This document shows positions 5,351 to 8,601 of a stretch of 8,601 nucleotides of DNA, piece after piece; the stretch's first letter is position 1, and each line of letters opens with the position of its first letter. The translations under genes were made by a program, and so were the position numbers. The DNA is from UBA4717 sp045531795 (GTDB lineage: Bacteria; Bacillota; Clostridia; Oscillospirales; CAG-272), in contig JAZSET010000155.1 of assembly GCA_045531795.1 (NCBI GenBank), positions 1 to 8,601 on the forward strand. The letters run 5' to 3'. The notes under the pieces were generated by a model that saw nothing but the letters and a program-made list of their open reading frames with translations, was not told where the DNA came from and did not search any database.

Positions 5351-7552
5351 ATGGATGAGGAATTCGACACAAGTGTTGATACTTCTGATGTTGACACATC
5401 TGATATAGATACATCTGACGTAGTTGACGATGTTCCTGACGATATACCCGATGATATTCCTGATGATATACCGGAAGATATACCCGATGACGAACCTGAG
5501 TCAATAGACGAGGATTTTTTAGAAGATATACCTGAAGATGTACCCGATGATGATCCTGAGTCGATAGACGAGGATCTGTCTGAGGAAATACCTGAAGATG
5601 TACCTGATGATGAACCTGATTCAATTGAAGATGATTCGTCCGAGGATATACCTGAAGATGTGGCTGATGACGAATCTGAATCAGTAGAAGATGATTTGTC
5701 CGAAGATATACCTGAAGATGTACCCGAAGATGAATCCGAGCTAACAGAAGATGACTTGACTGAGGATATACCCGAAGATCAAGATGAAAACACCTCTGAT
5801 AATGATGAAGCTGTAACCGAAGATGTTGCAGAAGAAACTACTTCCGAAACGGAAGATACTGATTCCACCGAGCTGACCGAGGACACTCAAGACGAGCAGA
5901 GGCATGAAACTGCAACCGATGAGGTCGCAGATGAAACTGCTACTGAAACGGAAGATACTGATTCCACCGAGCTGACCGAGGACACTCAGGACGAGCAAAT
6001 GGATGATTCTGTATCCGATGAGGTTGCGGAAGAAACCACTTCTGAAACGGAAGATACTGATTCCACCGAGCTGACCGAGGACACTCAGGACGAGCAGATG
6101 GATGATAGTTCAACAGAAGAATCAAATGAACTGCCTACTGAACAGTATGATGCTCCATTAAATGATGTCGTAATTAATGAAGCTATGAATAATGATGCAT
6201 CACAAGATGAGCAAGCTGACGGCTATAATGATTCAAATACATTAGAATCTCGTATAACTGACGATGCTGTTTCCGATACGGATGAAAAGTCTGCTATGGA
6301 CAGAATGTCCGATTATATGAATTCTCATAATTATGGTCTTGATGATAAGGATACCTATATGTCCGATCCTGAATGGATTAGCATCAACAGAGATTTGAAA
6401 GCAGAATTGGGTATCCCCCAAACTGCACAAGAACAAATGATGGACTATATGGGTTCTCATAATTATGGAATTTGGGATAGAGATACTTATATGAAAGATC
6501 CCGAATGGCAGTCACTAAATGAAGCTCTCCAAAACGAGATCGCAGGAGTTGATACCTCGAACTCCTTTGTAGAAAATGACATTGTAGATCCTACGGAGGA
6601 AAGAGGAAAAGTTTCTGATTTCTTTGCAAGTCTTTTTGGCGGAAGCTCACAGCAGAACGAACCTCAAGGTAGCGGAACTTCTTTTACATCAAACGATGAA
6701 GTTGATTCACTTGATACAACTTCACAAATATTACAGCAACCCGAAGATTTCGCTGATAACGTTGATGAAGAACAAGATTTTGTTAAAGCAATAGAAGGTA
6801 TGGACTTCGATGATTTATCTGACGAAGATAAAGATTTGATGTATAATACTGCTCAGAAGCATATCGGAGAAAAATATGGTGATCTTGTTAGTGAAGATAG
6901 AATAAATGAAATTCCGAAACACATAAAGATTGCTGATACCGAAGAATGTAGAAAGGCGTATGAAGCATCAGGAGGGAAATACAGCGATAATACCGTTGGC
7001 TTCTATTGCCCTGCAACCGATGAAATCTACGTAGATGCCCCTCGCAATGGAGATATGACTGAAATTATGGCTACCATAGAACACGAATCTCTCCATTTAG
7101 CAAGTAACGGTGGCTTAAATGGTAATCTTGAAATTGTTGAGGGGATGTCAACCTATCGGCGCAGCACAAATCTTAATGAGGGTGTTACCGAACTATATGC
7201 TATGAGAGATATGGAAGAAATGGGATTCGACTATACCTCAACATCTTATCAGCAACAAGTTGAAGTAGTGAAAGCACTCGAAGATGCCATTGGAAAAGAT
7301 ACCATCAGGACTGCCTATTTCAACAATCAGCCTGACCTGATTAGATCTGAGTTTGAAACAGCGTTTGCAAGTGAATCGGAATTGCAATCGCTTGATTCAG
7401 GTAAAACAGTCCATAATGGAACGTATATTGATTTCCTAAACTCTGTAGACCAATACATAGATACACACCCCCGTGATCCTAATTATGACAGCCGGAGAGA
7501 TACTGTGTTTAATTGGATCTCAAATCTTAAAGCGAAAAGGAGGATCAACTGA
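5351..7552 (+). CDS. Acidic-repeat protein with HExxH metallopeptidase-like domain
   Basis: A 733-residue protein in three parts. Residues 1-300 are almost wholly Asp/Glu/Ser/Thr/Pro, built from tandem repeats: DTSDV units, PDDI units, a 20-residue array and a 33-residue array. Residues 319-399 hold two copies of a module reading YM-SHNYG-D-DTYM-DPEW. From about 475 to the end lies a folded domain with the zinc signature H578-E579-S-L-H582 and, 28 residues on, NEGVTEL (609-615), where E610 suits the third zinc ligand of gluzincins. A beta segment (VGFYCPATDEIYVDAP) before the HExxH helix fits the substrate-binding edge strand of zincins. No signal peptide or membrane segment is seen, so it is probably cytoplasmic. 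AGGAGG lies 7 nt upstream. Its stop overlaps the next start (TGATG). The substrate is unknown; the acidic tail may bind basic partners, bind cations or act as a spacer. Confidence 0.88.
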   Translation: MDEEFDTSVDTSDVDTSDIDTSDVVDDVPDDIPDDIPDDIPEDIPDDEPESIDEDFLEDIPEDVPDDDPESIDEDLSEEIPEDVPDDEPDSIEDDSSEDIPEDVADDESESVEDDLSEDIPEDVPEDESELTEDDLTEDIPEDQDENTSDNDEAVTEDVAEETTSETEDTDSTELTEDTQDEQRHETATDEVADETATETEDTDSTELTEDTQDEQMDDSVSDEVAEETTSETEDTDSTELTEDTQDEQMDDSSTEESNELPTEQYDAPLNDVVINEAMNNDASQDEQADGYNDSNTLESRITDDAVSDTDEKSAMDRMSDYMNSHNYGLDDKDTYMSDPEWISINRDLKAELGIPQTAQEQMMDYMGSHNYGIWDRDTYMKDPEWQSLNEALQNEIAGVDTSNSFVENDIVDPTEERGKVSDFFASLFGGSSQQNEPQGSGTSFTSNDEVDSLDTTSQILQQPEDFADNVDEEQDFVKAIEGMDFDDLSDEDKDLMYNTAQKHIGEKYGDLVSEDRINEIPKHIKIADTEECRKAYEASGGKYSDNTVGFYCPATDEIYVDAPRNGDMTEIMATIEHESLHLASNGGLNGNLEIVEGMSTYRRSTNLNEGVTELYAMRDMEEMGFDYTSTSYQQQVEVVKALEDAIGKDTIRTAYFNNQPDLIRSEFETAFASESELQSLDSGKTVHNGTYIDFLNSVDQYIDTHPRDPNYDSRRDTVFNWISNLKAKRRIN
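5432..5494 (+). repeat. 12-nt coding tandem repeat (PDDI)
   Basis: Four-residue units of the PDDI/PEDI type run from residue 28 to about 48. They merge into the 20-residue array that follows, which probably arose by expansion of such units. An imperfect DTSDV five-residue repeat precedes it at residues 6-25. Confidence 0.75.
5468..5782 (+). repeat. 60-nt coding tandem repeat array
   Basis: Units begin at 5468, 5528, 5588, 5648, 5708 and 5768 (the last partial), exactly 60 nt apart. Each encodes a 20-residue unit of the form IPEDVPDDEPESIEDDLSED. DNA copies have diverged at many third positions while the acidic pattern is kept, which suggests older copies under selection for composition. Confidence 0.9.
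5822..6107 (+). repeat. 99-nt coding tandem repeat array
   Basis: Three units are in phase at 5822, 5921 and 6020. Each encodes 33 residues containing ETEDTDSTELTEDTQDEQ. A 53-nt core beginning at 5846, 5945 and 6044 is nearly identical in all three (one CAA/CAG difference seen), while the flanks differ. This indicates recent duplication or gene conversion. Confidence 0.9.
6305..6547 (+). repeat. Duplicated 44-residue HNYG/DPEW module
   Basis: Residues 319-357 and 363-399 align with a 44-residue step: MSDYMNSHNYGLDDKDTYMSDPEW against MMDYM-GSHNYG-I-DRDTYM-KDPEW, each followed by an LN/IN-type helix. The DNA is more diverged than in the acidic arrays, so the duplication is older and the shared residues are probably functional. 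Confidence 0.85.
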
Positions 7553-8040
7553 TGAATGGTGAAATTTTGAAACTATCAAAGTATATTTGCTCATTCAATT
7601 CAGAAATTGATGCTGAAGCGTATGCAGAACAACTGAATATGCTTTATGGAGCAATATATGAAATGGACGCATTTGTTCCCATTATGTTTGACGAGATAGT
7701 TGAGATAGAAAGCACTCGCATAAAAGCAAATGGTGTTAATGTCACTAAGCTGATAAATAATGTTGAGATGCTTATTCTCGAATACTCAAAAATCGCTTTT
7801 GATTTGGGAAGAAAAAGTCTTTATGAAAATCGTGCATTTCGCATTGCCTCTGCTTTGAAATTAGTAATTACCGAGCTTGCAAGTTCTTCTTTGATCGACA
7901 AGGATATGAAGATGAGCTTGAAAAACACTATTTCGGAGACAGAATTGGATTTTGGATATGCAGCAGGCAACCACAATATAGCGAGCCTACGTATGGCTCA
8001 GCTTATTAAAGAATACAAAGCAAATAATGGAGGTAAGTGA
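7552..8040 (+). CDS. Small helical protein of unknown function
   Basis: A 162-residue protein with no recognised family. Sequence pattern predicts mostly alpha helix (for example 17-50, 63-90, 95-115 and 121-158), with no cysteine motif, signal peptide or clear membrane segment. The start codon overlaps the stop of the metallopeptidase gene (TGATG) and is preceded by AAAAGGAGG, so the two are translationally coupled and probably made together. The next gene begins 2 nt after its stop. Tight coupling suggests a dedicated partner, chaperone or inhibitor of the peptidase-like protein; that role is inference from position alone. Confidence 0.8.
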   Translation: MNGEILKLSKYICSFNSEIDAEAYAEQLNMLYGAIYEMDAFVPIMFDEIVEIESTRIKANGVNVTKLINNVEMLILEYSKIAFDLGRKSLYENRAFRIASALKLVITELASSSLIDKDMKMSLKNTISETELDFGYAAGNHNIASLRMAQLIKEYKANNGGK

Positions 8041-8042
8041 TT

Positions 8043-8601
8043 ATGGCACTTTTTAACAAAAATCCTAACGAGGTAGCTTATACCGGAGGAAAGAAACATT
8101 GGGCGGACGTGATTAAAAACACCGGACCCGGAGAACTCTTAATTTGGCGTCAACCTGAAGAAGATTTTAATACCAATTCAACACTTATCGTAATGCCCGG
8201 TGAAGAAGCTATTTTCATCAAAGGCGGTACAGTTGAACAGGTATTTGAAAATGGTACATATAAGTTGTCTACCGAAAACTATCCTTTTATTAGCCGCTTG
8301 AGAAATGCTTTTACGGGTGGCATCAGCACCTTTAATTGCGTTGTTTACTTTGTTCGCAAGGCGGATAGTAAAGAGATTCGTTGGGGAACAGAAACACCTA
8401 TTCAAGTTAGAGATAAGGTGTGGGGCGTAAGAACAGATGCAAGAGTTCGTGGTGCATATAAGGTAAGAATTGAAAATCCTGCAAAGTTTTTAGAAAAACT
8501 GATTGGAAACAATATCCCGTTCCAGTTCCAAGAAGAACTTGACAAATATTTTGCAAGTGAGTTTCAGGGCAAAATCAAATCTGCTGTTTCTAAGTTCCTG
8601 A
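8043..8601 (+). CDS. SPFH/Band-7 domain protein, YdjI-like (partial)
   Basis: The open frame runs 186 codons to the window edge without a stop, so the C-terminus is missing. The sequence matches the bacterial SPFH branch typified by Bacillus subtilis YdjI (often called virion core protein, Band_7_1): WADVI near the start, GELLIWRQP, then a strand reading LIVMPGEEAIFIKGG, V-x-x-VFENGTYKLST-x-NYPF, VYFV, the RWGTETPIQVRDKVWG turn and RVRGAYKVRIENPAKFL. In known homologues this scaffold can be associated with membranes and PspA-type stress genes and often carries C-terminal glycine-rich or zinc-ribbon parts. No N-terminal membrane helix is seen. GGAGG lies 9 nt upstream, inside the preceding gene. 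Confidence 0.9.
   Translation, partial: MALFNKNPNEVAYTGGKKHWADVIKNTGPGELLIWRQPEEDFNTNSTLIVMPGEEAIFIKGGTVEQVFENGTYKLSTENYPFISRLRNAFTGGISTFNCVVYFVRKADSKEIRWGTETPIQVRDKVWGVRTDARVRGAYKVRIENPAKFLEKLIGNNIPFQFQEELDKYFASEFQGKIKSAVSKFL

Noticed and set aside
5349..5624. Open frame on the - strand rich in His/Gln/Val/Tyr repeats
   Set aside because: It is the antisense image of the acidic repeat array; composition is fully explained by the + strand codons and there is no ribosome site.
5468..6107. CRISPR-like array suggested by regular spacing
   Set aside because: The repeats are in frame, directly tandem, encode acidic peptide and have no unique spacers, so they are coding repeats.
5741..6125. Two overlapping - strand open frames with repeated segments
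   Set aside because: They mirror the 99-nt repeats of the acidic tail and have no independent start signal.

Overview
The window is AT-rich and every gene reads on the + strand. Most starts sit behind a strong AGGAGG-type ribosome binding site. Base composition, strong Shine-Dalgarno sites and tight gene packing suggest a low-GC Gram-positive bacterium, most likely a Clostridia-type Firmicute (possibly a gut one). This is inference: no rRNA or marker gene is present.

Layout. Positions 1-212 are a non-coding leader with two near-perfect palindromes that share one core and flank about 100 bases of AT-rich DNA. Next come a zinc-ribbon/TPR-like protein (213-806) and a small protein with a likely PH-like beta domain (891-1520), closed by a strong intrinsic terminator (1527-1568). 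Only 17 nt later a second, very compact run starts from a GTG codon. It holds a membrane-anchored YidD-like protein (1586-2056), an 893-residue HerA/FtsK-superfamily ATPase (2105-4786), a five-segment membrane protein (4797-5312), a 733-residue protein with a long acidic repeat tail and a C-terminal HExxH metallopeptidase-like domain (5351-7552), a small helical protein (7552-8040), and the start of an SPFH/Band-7 protein of the YdjI type (8043 to the window edge).

How it may work together (inference). Three components point to the membrane: the YidD-like protein, the five-TM protein and the SPFH scaffold. Two are putative enzymes: a ring-forming HerA-type ATPase and a predicted cytoplasmic zinc peptidase. 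The zinc-ribbon/TPR and PH-like proteins look like adaptors. I do not recognise this combination as a named system. A membrane-surveillance, envelope-stress or conflict/defence apparatus fits best, but the sequence alone does not prove a function. The last gene runs off the window, so the operon continues downstream.
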